Below the pieces are notes generated by a model. That model was not told where the DNA came from and did no database searches. It worked only from the letters and a program-made list of their open reading frames with translations. 64,000 bases of DNA, from assembly GCA_029204225.1 (NCBI GenBank), contig CM055096.1, positions 62,416,957 to 62,480,956 on the forward strand, given 5' to 3'. The translations under genes were made by a program, and so were the position numbers. Shown piece after piece: positions 21,743 through 31,322 of the stretch. Source of the DNA: Diphasiastrum complanatum. Its lineage: Eukaryota > Streptophyta > Lycopodiopsida > Lycopodiales > Lycopodiaceae. How positions within the stretch are numbered: the first letter of the stretch is position 1; every line of letters begins with the position of its first letter.

Positions 21743-22676
21743 TGTAGAGGCTGTAGAACAACTGATCAGACAGATTTGATTCTACTAACAAAGTGCGCAG
21801 TTTACCTGACAAAGGATGAGAAAGAAACGAACGCGAACTCAAAACATGTCTATTCGTGACCAACTCGAAAGATACACAAAGGATTCTCGAAATTTATCTT
21901 GCAACCAACTCGAGAGATTCATGAAAGATTTGCGAAACAGTTTCTTGTAGAAGCTCGAAACATTTGCAAACAGAATCTTGTCGCGAAATATTCTGTTTCT
22001 TGTTCAAACCTCAGATGTCACAAAATTGTCGCGAACAATTCGCGAAAGATTCTGAATTTCTTCTCAAGCTCAAAGTTGCATCTGTCGCAAATAATTCGCG
22101 AAAGACAAAAATGTCGCGAAGAGACAAGTGTCGCGAACAATTCGCAATACACGAAGCTGAGATGAAGAGGTGGATTGTCGCGAATAATTCGCAAACAAAA
22201 TTTATTCGACTCTGAAAACAGAGCGTCTATTTGAATATTAATCGTCGTAAACGGTTAGATATCTACTATTACAGAAATAAAAGGCCAAAAGACTTATAAA
22301 TAAAAGGCCAAAAGACCTATCCTGTAACAATATAAATACATGTGCACTACTCGTTATAACCAGCTCTCTCAAATACTCAAACTAAAGAGATTCTCAGACT
22401 CAATCAAAGACACAACAACGAGATAAGACAACAAGAAATGTATATTGACGATTCAGATTTAGAATTATAAATTCGTTTTTGATCAATAGTTTCTGTTTGT
22501 CTTAAGTAAACTCTTAATTTCGCATATTATTTTCGCACGCATATTCAATCAAGGCAAATAATGTTCTATTAGTACATAGATCAGATACAGACCCGATTGA
22601 AGATAGTGATATTAGTTTGATTTCTTCAAACTTTCATCATATTCTCCGTGGAAAAATAATTACTATTTTTCCTACA
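21743..22676 (+). repeat. 5' LTR of copia K, about 930 bases
   Basis: It begins TGTAGAGG (21743) or TGTAGAAC (21752) and ends CCTACA, giving a TGTAG/CTACA inverted terminus. A TATAAATAAAA box is at 22295-22305 and a second TATAAATA at 22331-22338. Between 21830 and 22200 it holds at least six copies of a TCGCGAA / TTCGCGA word, some paired as GTCGCGAACAATTCGCGAA. The R and U5 parts follow the TATA boxes. Confidence 0.75.
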
Positions 22677-22677
22677 A

Positions 22678-22825
22678 TACTATCAGAGCTTCCAGAATTA
22701 AATCTGATACAATGGTATCAGAGCTTACGGGCTTAAATCTGATACAGTGGTATCAGAGCGTACAGGTTCAAAGCTGATACAGTAATATTAGAATGAATCA
22801 GAGTTGATACAGTGGTATCATCGCA
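22678..22825 (+). repeat. 35-base tandem array containing primer-binding sites
   Basis: Units start at 22678, 22713, 22748, 22783 (shorter) and 22813 (partial). Units 2 and 3 each begin with a perfect TGGTATCAGAGC and end CTGATACAG; unit 1 begins TACTATCAGAGC. The first unit sits where the PBS should be, one base after the LTR end. The array multiplies the initiator-Met tRNA complement and has at least two perfect copies. Confidence 0.88.
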
Positions 22826-22891
22826 CCCCTCTTAGCATTCTTCATACATCCATCAACAGCCGCTATCTAAAGTAATTCAGAAAATTAGAAG

Positions 22892-23640
22892 ATGTCGTCG
22901 ATCAGGAATATTCAGGCTAAGGTCACTACGATCTTGGATCTAAAAGGTTTAAACTATTTGATTTGGAAATTAAAGACTTCACTCTTATTGAAGGGCGAAG
23001 GTCTATGACAATGAGTAGAACCAATAGAAGAGAAGCCAGTAGCTACTCCTGGCAAATAATTTCGAGAATGGAGTTTAAGAAATGACAAAGCAATAACAAT
23101 TATTGTGTCTTCAGTGCATGACAATATAATGTTGAATCTTACATCAATTTTGAATGCAAAAGATTTATGGGAAGCATTGCAAACCAAGAATGAGACTCGA
23201 TCTTGTAATCATATCATGTTCTTGGAAGACCAATTAACTTGCTACAGTGGGACGACAAAGACCTGAACACATTCGTACGAAAGATAAAAGACTTGTTTAT
23301 TTCCTTGCAAAATTCTAGCATGGAAAATGCAATTGCAAAGAACAAATAGCTTAGTTATTTTCTTCGAGCCCTACCCAGGTCATTCCACACAACTCGAACC
23401 TTATTGGCAAAAGATGCGACAATGACACTTCAAAAGGCAATAGATGGAGTCAAAGAGGAAGTAGAAGCTTGTGAACGTTATGACGACAATGGTGATTCCG
23501 AAAATGCTCTATTTACTCAGAAGAATAAATCTTCTAAGAAGTCTAAGTTTAAGAGGGAGTTGTCTAAAGAGAATGACTCTAAGACAAATGATCAACAATC
23601 TGGAAAATAACAAAAAAATTCTGGTGATAAAAAAATCTGC
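22892..23640 (+). pseudogene. Copia K gag (capsid part)
   Basis: The start MSSIRNIQAKVTTILDLKGL followed by NYLIWKLKTSLLLKGEGL is the typical N-terminus of a copia gag (L-G-NY--W---M--LL). Further on are RNDKAITIIVSSVHDNIMLN, AKDLWEALQTKNET, and LARALPRSFHTTRTLLAK-like sequence with a stop. The C-terminal part (23404-23610) is rich in K, E and S. At least three frameshifts or stops break it. This gag is not of the UBN2 subfamily seen in B, C and F, so K is a separate copia lineage. Confidence 0.75.
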
Positions 23641-24160
23641 AACAGATGCAAAAGATTAGGTCACACAGAAGATAAATGTTGGTTAAATCCAACGATTGGA
23701 TGCATTCATTGTCATAAACGGGGGCAGTAGACTGTTATCAAAATCCGTAGAACAAAAGGGAGCAGAATCGAAGCAAACCTTCAGATTCAAACTATGTCGA
23801 AGACAAAGCAGAATGCTCCAGAGTAGCAAAAGACAGGGCAACAAGGAACTCAGCATCCTATGGTAGTGCTGATCTATGTTGTTCATCTAATTCAATTTGA
23901 GAAGTAGTACTTGATTCGGGAGCCACATCACATTTTGTTTCCTCGAAACAAATTCTATCTGAGTACAAGAAGACGAACTATTCGAGATTCATTATACTTG
24001 GAGACGGTTCTAAGCATGTGGTTGATGGAACTAGTGTACTATGGCTGGACACAAATCAGGGTGACAAGAAACTGGAGGAAGTTCTTGATGTACCTACTCT
24101 TGATAAAGATCTTATATCCATAGCTAAGATAGTCGAACAGACATGTCAGTAGCCTTCACA
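23636..24160 (+). pseudogene. Copia K zinc knuckle and protease
   Basis: ICNRCKRLGHTEDKCW (about 23638-23680) is an intact CX2CX4HX4C knuckle. It is followed by a partial second one, CIHCHKRG. The protease reads VLDSGATSHFVSSKQ near 23910, so the active-site D-S-G-A is intact. LGDGSKHVVDG and LDVPTLDKDLISIAKI follow in shifted frames. The DSGA site is the best-preserved motif in K, but the protein cannot be made in one piece. Confidence 0.8.
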
Positions 24161-24259
24161 AATCACTCTTGTAAACTGTTTGAGGAAGATTTTGATAACC
24201 TGGTTGCTAAAGGCAGCAGAGAAGGAAATCTATATCACCTGAACATTTGAATAAGAATC

Positions 24260-24562
24260 GCACAAGCCAGTCAAACTTTGGAATAAAAAGATGTACTGTG
24301 GCAGAAGAGGCTATGTCACATGAATACAAAAGCCTTGTACCAAGCCAACAAAAGACAGAGAATTGAAGAAGTCAAAATCAAAAGTAGAGATATTCGAACT
24401 ACCTGCGAATCCAAGGCAAGATGACTAGAATACCTTTCAGTAAGGATGTTTATAAAGCAACTAAGGTACTTGAAATTGTGCATTCAGATATTTTTGGACC
24501 ATTCGGAGTATTGTCATTGGCTGATGCAAAGTACTTCATAATGTTTATTGATGTCTGTGGAC
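24260..24562 (+). pseudogene. Copia K pre-integrase domain and integrase start
   Basis: LWQKRLCHMNTKALYQAN resembles the H-RLGH-N pattern of the pre-integrase domain. EIVHSDIFGPFGV then gives the first catalytic Asp, and KYFIMFIDVCGQ follows. Copia homology ends near 24562; the second Asp and Glu never appear. Gypsy integrase sequence takes over within a few bases. Confidence 0.75.
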
Positions 24563-25045
24563 AATCAGATCAACACATGACTCCATTCCATTTGAAATAA
24601 GTCAGTACTATACCAATTAAACAGCTTTTAAGTGCTATCTCCTTGGAGAACGACATAAATACTACACAAATCTAGCAATACTATGTTGGTATATGATGAC
24701 AACTGACTTGTGTGACGGTAGTACTTATCAACACCAAGTTCAGAATAGAATCTATACGTTTATCAAACTGTGTGAAACACGTCTCATATCTTATCATGCA
24801 CAATTGGTTCATAAGAGACGACAAAAGGCTTGGCATGATCATCATGTCGGGACTAAGGATATTCATGATGGTGATAAAGTTTTACTTTACACATCCTCAA
24901 AAGTCCATCATGGAAAGTTGAAATTCCATAGCCAAGGCCCTTATATAGTAAAGAGAATCTTTACGAATGGTGCAGAGCAGTTAGAGAAGTTAGAAGACAT
25001 ACTCCTAGATACAGGGTAGCTGATTACGGAAGTACTATGAGGATA
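24563..25045 (+). pseudogene. Ty3/gypsy integrase C-terminus
   Basis: A decayed HMTPFHL patch near 24575 resembles the TPF-LVYG motif that follows the gypsy integrase core. From 24750 an open frame reads LVHKRRQKAWHDHHVG, IHDGDKVLLYTSS, HGKLKFHSQGPYIVKRIFTN and GAEQLE. This is the standard C-terminal domain of non-chromovirus gypsy integrases (K--HD----F--GD-VLL--S-----GKL---W-GP--V---F--GAVEL). The upstream RT, RNase H and core are absent. It is followed directly by non-coding sequence and then an extra ORF, the arrangement known in Tat/Ogre and Athila elements. Confidence 0.75.
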
Positions 25046-25940
25046 CCTTTATGGTGAGTCCTATGTAAATGTACTTCTGGCTTTTTACATTTGATTTTTG
25101 TCAATTTTTACTTTCAATTTTTACCTAATCCACCATCCTGTATATCATGTTCTGAATTACTCTTTTTTCACAATGTTTTTGTATGTATATATCTATCCAA
25201 TTTTTTTCCAAAATACAATACATTTTACACTTGAAACAAAATTCAAAAAAAATACTCCAAGTTCTACATCCGACAGTACAATCGACAGTAGCTTCAAAAG
25301 TACATTCGATGAGTTCACATCCGACAACCTACATCCAATGCCACAACTGATATCACATATTTGAGGACTACTCCTAACTATACATCCTATAGATTCACAT
25401 CCGACAAGTTTGCATCGGACAATTCTACATCCGAAGCCCCATCTATAGATTCAACGATTAGACTGATGATTCACATCCGATGATGGGTCTGACTGTTACA
25501 TCCGATAATGGTATAATTGACGAACACATCTGACAAGTAGCATTACCTAGATCTGATGATCAAAATTGATGTTCAGATCAGATGACAACATCCAAAGTTT
25601 AGATCCGTCGACTGTGACGTCTGACCCAAAAAATGCATATAAATATGTCGGACACCCGTGTCATGTTCACTTCAAACTTTTATAGGAGTGTTCATGTCCA
25701 ATTGGCAAATTTTCTGGCGACCTTTGCTCTCAGTGATCCGATTCTGGCAATTTTTTGTGCAAACCGACCTTCATTGATCGTACTATCATATGTTCGACAC
25801 TCCATAGCTACCACACTTCCATCCACCCACCCGACATAAACCCTCAAAGTTTTCACTTTTTTTCAAAACTACGATAAAAAACTTCTATATTTGTGCATTT
25901 ACCATCCACTTCCACATTGTTTATAGTTTGTTTATAGTTT
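25046..25940 (+). other. Spacer with scattered ACATCCGA words
   Basis: Non-coding, T-rich to 25210. From about 25260 to 25625 the word ACATCCGA or a close variant (ACATCTGA, GCATCGGA, ACATTCGA) recurs about a dozen times at irregular spacing, often as TTCACATCCGA. The last bases before 25950 hold three TTTATAGTTTGT-like repeats ending TTTGCAG, which could serve as a splice acceptor. Confidence 0.55.
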
Positions 25941-25954
25941 GTTTGCAGACAAAT

Positions 25955-27515
25955 ATGTACAACTGGGCCGACATCATCTCTAGAGGTTTGTTAAGTGCAT
26001 TGAAGAAAAAGGCCCCGGTAACGACTTTGGGCTACATATTCTTGGACATAGCAAAAAGTCAAACCCAGTTGGACTTAAAGACTGTGTTGACCCCAAGGGA
26101 TGCTATTGCTAGCCGAGGTTACAGAGCTGCCACAGCCTCTCCGTCAAGGACACCTTCATGACAAGCTTCTGCTGCATCACAGGAGCTAAGGACAAAGAAG
26201 CGTTAGGAGAGATCTTCCCCATTGACATTAGGGCCAACTAACAAGAAAACAAGGAGGAAAGTGACCAAAAACAAGCCAGCTTCTGAATCAGAGACTGAAT
26301 CGGACAAGCAACCACCATCAAAGACAATCAAATTGGTTTCTAGAAAGAAAATAAGAATGCTGGTTATGAAGTTGTGCCCTCTAGCAACAATGAGGATGAT
26401 GATGGTGAAGAGGAAGGCAAATTGCAAACAAAATGAGCCAGGTCTGTAAGGACATCACCTGCCACCTCCTCACAATAGCTACAACTAATGGATATCAGCA
26501 GGCACAGTCACCACAAGTGCATCACCTGCTAATAGATCTAGGTCCCAATCACCAACATAGTCCATGAAAATGAAGACATCACCTTGTATACAACAAGTGA
26601 TTGATTTTGTGGTACCAATCTAACAGCAACCATAGGCAACAGATTCAGGAGAGTAAGAAAGAGAGTTGCCTGCTATCACACAAGCAAAAGACATACTTGC
26701 AGTTGACTCCACTCAAGATGTTGAGGTAGAAGACAATACTCAAGAGACGCAGGCCACAAAGGATATTCAAGAAGATCAAGGGGAGAGCTCAAAGGCCAAG
26801 GGTAAGGCAGAAGGCCCCTCTTTTCCAAAACAAGCCGGTTTCATCGATGTAGACTCCCTTGACTACTTTGATGAAGGCGACATTGTGGAGGAGGAGATGG
26901 AAAAGGCATCTGAAGAAGTTGCACAAGTCTCGCCACTATAACCTCCACTCCTACCACTACCACCACTACCACCACTACCTCCTCCTCCTTCGTCCCCATT
27001 ATTACAATTCCCACCACCTCCACTACCTTTGTGAATACACAACTAACCACTCCATTGCCCCTTCATTCCCCCATTCCCCAGTTTTGTTTTCCAACCTACG
27101 ACCGTCTATCCACCGAGTTTCCCACCCTCCCGGCTTATGGTAGCTTATCCGAGAGAGCCAAGGAATCCTTGAAATGGCATGCTGAGACCTCATGGCACCT
27201 TGATTGGTTGGTAGACCAACTAGTTTAACAAGGAGAAGAGCTCAAGTCAACAAAGTAGAGCTGTAGCAAAGAGACGCAGAGTTGCAGACAGCCATGAATG
27301 AGGTGCATAAAGAGAAGGCCAAGAGACTGGAGGAGTAATCTCAATTCTCAAATAAGCTCCAGGCTCTACAAGAAGTGCAAGACCAGTTTGAGCGACAGTT
27401 AGATCTCCTGACCAAAGAAAATAAAAGATTAATTGATGTGATGATGACGGTCAAGCAATCCATTTGGCTAGAGGACATAAAGGTACCTATTCCACCTTTT
27501 GACTAGTGTTTTGAT
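25955..27515 (+). pseudogene. Extra 3' ORF of a gypsy element (env-like position), decayed
   Basis: Read across stops, it begins MYNWADIISRGLLSALKKKA and PVTTLGYIFLDIAKS, a compact N-terminal domain. A K/R- and S-rich stretch follows (TNKKTRRKVTKNKPASESET), then acidic, disordered sequence (VDSTQDVEVEDNTQETQATK), a proline-rich low-complexity run from CCACTA repeats (26940-27025), and a coiled coil (RDAELQTAMNEVHKEK, ALQEVQDQFERQLDLL, TKENKRLIDVM) to about 27450. The longest open piece is 91 codons (26666-26941). Position after a gypsy integrase C-terminus and on the same strand fits the additional ORF of Tat/Ogre or Athila elements. I see no signal peptide or transmembrane segment, so it is not a clear envelope protein. 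Function unknown. Confidence 0.5.
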
Positions 27516-27595
27516 GCATTGTTAACCAAGTACATAATCACTCTTGTGGATCTTCTAAAATCCATTCATGGTCTATAAAGTATTATTCTTTCACA
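27516..27595 (+). repeat. 3' end of a copia LTR
   Basis: A short LTR end, ...ATTCTTTCACA, directly before a PBS. The rest of the LTR is missing or too decayed to see. Confidence 0.5.
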
Positions 27596-27607
27596 TGGTA
27601 TCAGAGC
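27596..27607 (+). other. Primer-binding site (plus strand)
   Basis: TGGTATCAGAGC, perfect, directly after CACA. Confidence 0.88.
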
Positions 27608-28116
27608 CAAGTACAAGAGCTTTTAATCATTGATCTATCAAATCCATTTTTAGCAATTTTTGGTGCTAAAAACTAGTCTTCTAAGGGTGAGCTAGAAGCT
27701 AGGTTTTGGTGAGGGAATTTGATCTCAAACTTGGAAGGGATCAAATTTTGTACTGTTCACATGTGTGGGCACTTTTGAAACAACATTTAATGCACTACAT
27801 TCATTTGATCACTGTAAATTCAATTTTAGAGCTTTTGATGTAATTTTTGGTGGGAATCCTAGAATAAGCTACCAAGATTAAGTGCCATTGATTGGATTTG
27901 AATTTGATTCTTGAGATCTAATTAATCTAGGCTGAAATCAGGTCCTTTAAACTTTTTTTATAGGTCTTGAAAGTACATCAAAGTTTGTGAGGGAGATTAA
28001 GTCAGTTTTTGTCCAAAAATAGCCAAGATTGGCAAGATTTGTTTGAAAGTGGATTTCACATCATCTTATCTTCATTCCAACTTTGTGAGGGAGTGATTTG
28101 TGAAGTCGTTAGCACG
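27608..28116 (+). other. Copia leader remnant, no gene
   Basis: Leader sequence of the plus-strand element whose PBS is at 27596. It is cut at about 28116, where the minus-strand LTR of element C begins. Whether the remainder of this element lies beyond C (for example fragment I at 33 kb) cannot be shown. Confidence 0.45.
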
Positions 28117-28829
28117 TGTGAACTTCACCACACACCCTACAAGATCTTACTGAGGTGTTGTGATTGCACAAGATTGATCAAAGAACAATATGCTTGAAAA
28201 ATCTAAGGCAAGAGCACAATGGCATACATCTGATGAAAAAATCTAACTCTTCACTATGAGAAATGAATGTCAGAAATATTTCTAAGTGTTCAGTATGGGA
28301 AAAAGAGGCTTCTCTCGAGTAGAGAGAGAACATCATACATAGAAAACTCGGGTAGAGAGAGAATGAGTCCAAAACACCAAAATCTCAATATTCACAAATA
28401 TGGCAAAACATGCCCAGCTTTCCCTACATGAGAGAGACTCGAATTCCTACAGTGGAGTTGCATGGAAAGTCCACTTAACTGAACTTACTCACCTACCAGA
28501 GATCCACATGTGTAACTGCATGCATGTATGTTGCATGTACTGCATGTCAACTCATAAAACTGTCTCGACATGTGTAGATCATAGAAACTACTTTGCATGT
28601 TGCATGCATTGACTGCATGTGGCTTGCATGCATACAGTAAAACTTTGCATGCTATCTAAACATCTGCATGTAATCATAATTGAACCTATCTAACTCAAAT
28701 CCGAGCTACACTAGAAGGATATGTGCTCAATTCACACTCCTTTTATGTACAACATGAATTTTAGTGAAAATCACCATGGACATGACCCCAAACTTGAGAT
28801 AGGAAAATAATATTTTAATAATCTTCACA
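28117..28829 (-). repeat. 3' LTR of copia C, about 713 bases
   Basis: On the minus strand it starts TGTGAAGATT directly after a polypurine tract and ends near AAGTTCACA. It contains two CTACTCGAG/CTACCCGAG words related to the B LTR. Bases 28516-28675 hold eight or more GCATG words, with several CATGCATG (RY-type) elements. The right LTR partner was not found on the other side. Confidence 0.65.
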
Positions 28830-28841
28830 CTCCTCCTTAAA
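28830..28841 (-). other. Polypurine tract of copia C
   Basis: Minus strand reads TTTAAGGAGGAG directly before TGTGAAG. Confidence 0.75.
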
Positions 28842-28843
28842 AA

Positions 28844-29728
28844 TTATGTTCCTATCAACATAGATTTTGAAATTAGGCCAAGGTTTGACCTCATCTTCAT
28901 AAATACATTCTTGAGTAGAAGCTTGGTGAGAAGATCTGCAACACAATCTGAAGATGAAACATGCTCCAATGAGATCTCTCTCCCAATGACTTTTTCTCTT
29001 ACAAAATGATGAGCCACTTCAATATGCTTGCTCCTTGCATGAAAGACTGGATTATTTGCAAGAGCCTGAGCAAAAATTTTATCATTCTTGATAATTGGTA
29101 AATCTTCATCTGCATAACACTTTAGCTCCAAAAGTATCCTTTTGATCCATAAAACCTCCTTTGTTGTGGTTGTAAGAGATTTGTATTCAGCTTCACAAGA
29201 AGATAAGGAAATAGTTGCCTGCTTCTTTGATAGCCAAGAAACCAATTTTTCTCCAAGAAATATAGTGTAAGCACTTGTGGATTTCCTATCCAACTTGTCT
29301 CCTGCAAAATCTGAATTTGAAAAAGCAATCAAAGTCAGATCTTCTCCTTCATAGAATAGTCCATAATCCAAGGTAGAACATATATACCTCAAGACTCTTT
29401 TAGCCAACTTCCAACGATATAACTTTGGATCCTGCATGTGTTGACTTAGCTTATGAACACAAAAGCTTAGATCAGGCCTAGTCACTGTTAACCAAATAAG
29501 TGAGCCAATAAGACTCCTATAAAGAGTGATGTCCTCAAAGGATTTTTCATCATCTTTAATAGGAACTTTTACAATGTGCTCCATAGGTGTATCTATGCCT
29601 TTACAGTTCTCCATCTGGAATTTCCTGAGCATGGAAAGTGCATATCTACTTTGGCTTCTAAATGCATGACATTTCCAAAAATCTATTTCAAGGCCTAGAA
29701 TATAGTAAAGAACTCCTAAGTCCTGCAT
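28844..29728 (-). CDS. Copia C RNase H and RT C-terminus
   Basis: An open frame of 294 codons. It begins MQDLGVLYYILGLEIDFWK (the D-G---YFLG-E motif after the RT catalytic site). It continues LRKFQMENCKGIDTPME, SLIGSLIWLTVTRPDLSF and VHKLSQHMQDP, then the RNase H: NSDFAGDKLDRKSTSAYTIF, VSWLSKKQATISLSSCEAEY, FHARSKHIEVAHHFVREKV and SSDCVADLLTKLLLKNVF. A stop just upstream (near 29730) cuts it off from the rest of RT. The D-rich RNase H motif reads NSDFAGD in place of the usual DSDWAGD. It is the 3' end of a copia pol and very likely not translated. Confidence 0.85.
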   Translation of the reverse strand: MQDLGVLYYILGLEIDFWKCHAFRSQSRYALSMLRKFQMENCKGIDTPMEHIVKVPIKDDEKSFEDITLYRSLIGSLIWLTVTRPDLSFCVHKLSQHMQDPKLYRWKLAKRVLRYICSTLDYGLFYEGEDLTLIAFSNSDFAGDKLDRKSTSAYTIFLGEKLVSWLSKKQATISLSSCEAEYKSLTTTTKEVLWIKRILLELKCYADEDLPIIKNDKIFAQALANNPVFHARSKHIEVAHHFVREKVIGREISLEHVSSSDCVADLLTKLLLKNVFMKMRSNLGLISKSMLIGT

Positions 29729-30559
29729 CTTAAACTCAGTACCAAGTGCATGCTTAGTTTCTTCAACTAGCTTCTCATTGTTTCCACAAAGAATGATATC
29801 ATCTACATAGATGAGAAGAATAATTACAAAGTTATCTACAAACTTATAATACAGAGAGGGGTCATATTCACTTAGACAAAATCCGAGTGATATGAGATAG
29901 GAATTGAGCCTTGCATACCAAGACCTTGGTGCCTATTTCAGTCCATATAGACTTTTGAACAAAAGATAAACTTTTGATTCATCACCTTCCTTAACAAAAC
30001 CTGGAGGCTGCTCCATATAAATCTCCTCCTCAAGCTAACCATTGAGAAATGCATTAGAAACATCAAGCTGGAACATACTCCATTTGTGAAAACATGCAAG
30101 AGAGATCAATATTCGAATTGTTACCATCTTTGCAACTGGTGCAAAGGTATCTTCATAGTCAAGACCTTTAATCTGTGAGTAGCCTTTGGCACAAAGCCTT
30201 GTTTTATACTTATTGATAGATCCATCATGATTATACTTGATTTTGAATACCCACTTACATCCAATCACATGCATGTTGTTTGGTGGCTTCACAAGCTCCC
30301 ATGTGTTATTTGACATCAAGGCTTCAAATTCTTGGGTCATTGCTTCAACCCACTCCTTGGATTGAAAAGCTTCTTGGACATCCTTAGGCTCTTCATCTGA
30401 TATAAAAAGTGCATGATAGAAAATTTCACCTTCCACTTGCCTTCCTTCTTCATCATATGTGAGCCTCCTTGGCTCAGATCTTGCTCGGGTAGATCTTCTA
30501 AGTGTGGTAGCTTGAATTTGCTCCTCCTCAAGCCTCGGCCTCACCTCTTCTTGAACAAC
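29729..30559 (-). pseudogene. Copia C RT N-terminal half
   Basis: Frame 30035-30544 reads from the linker (RRSTRARSEPRRLTYDEEG) into RT: SKEWVEAMTQEFEALMSNNT, VIGCKWVFKIKYNHDGSINK, LDYEDTFAPVAKMVTIRILI and MFQLDVSNAFLNG. The first catalytic Asp is intact (DVSNAFLNG). A stop follows at once (about 30032). The palm then continues between stops with LYGLK, LISLGFCLSEYDPSLYY and LLIYVDDIIL, so the YVDD active site survives. Upstream, integrase is entirely missing: gag and protease at 30561 run almost directly into the linker. Confidence 0.85.
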
Positions 30560-30560
30560 A

Positions 30561-31322
30561 TCAAGATTGATGATTACAGATCCTCTCGTAGACCCTTGGT
30601 CTCATAAGCAATATCTGAAATAGTTTGTACAACTTACCAACTCTAGATCCTCTAGCAATAACTTCATTTTCTCTTGAGATTATACACTTGTCAACTTGAA
30701 ACTTGACATCCAATCCACTATCAAACAACTGTCCTACACTAATGAGATTCTTAGTCAATCTAGGTACATACAGTACATCATGTAAGCACAAAGATTTTGA
30801 TGATGATGCATGCAATGGAATGCTACCTATTCCGTCAATCCTACACTCTACATCATTAGCAGTATAGATTGACCTTTTTTCACCTAGATATGGCATGAGA
30901 TTAGTGAAAGAGTTCCTAGAACTAGACATATGGGAACTAGCCACACTATCTATCCACCAGACTTCTTCATTCTTAAAAAGAAAAGATGAAAAAGTAGACA
31001 TCATTAATGAATCCTCTCTTTCACTCTCTACACCCTCACACTCATCCTCATTAGTAAGGTTAGATTGCTTCGATTGGTTGTTCTTCTTGAAATAATTTGA
31101 TGCATAGTGTCCTTTCTTGCCACAGAAAAAACACTTGATCTTTGACAACTTCTTCTTGCTACTGGATGTTGCAATTTGTGAGGACTGATCCTCACCACCT
31201 TCTTTGGCTTTGTCCTTCTTGAAGTGTTGTTGTCCTTTGCCCTTGCCTCTTGACTTGCCTCTGATGAAGAATGCTTTGTCATCTCCACCATCTTTCAATG
31301 AAAGTTTGTTGATCCTTAGCAT
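30561..31322 (-). pseudogene. Copia C gag C-terminus and protease
   Basis: An open frame of 253 codons. Residues 60-75 hold a zinc knuckle in which the last cysteine is lost: CFFCGKKGHYASNYFKK, where element F has ...TNCFKK. The protease site reads WWIDSVASSHMSSS, where F has WYIDSGASSHM, so the conserved glycine of D-S-G is changed to valine. The rest, YTANDVECRIDGIGSIP and YVPRLTKNLISVGQLFDSG, is well kept. The frame ends in the pre-integrase region (RVGKLYKLFQ). Both lesions would disable RNA binding and cleavage. Confidence 0.87.

Noticed and set aside
25260-25625. CRISPR-like spaced repeats (ACATCCGA)
   Set aside because: The words are only eight bases, spacing is irregular, and the setting is eukaryotic.
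26841-27050. Minus-strand frame with a poly-valine run
   Set aside because: Shadow of the CCA/CTA repeats that encode the proline-rich tract of the plus-strand extra ORF.
25955-27515. Retroviral envelope gene
   Set aside because: The position fits, but no signal peptide, cleavage site or membrane-spanning segment is visible, so only 'extra ORF' is supported.
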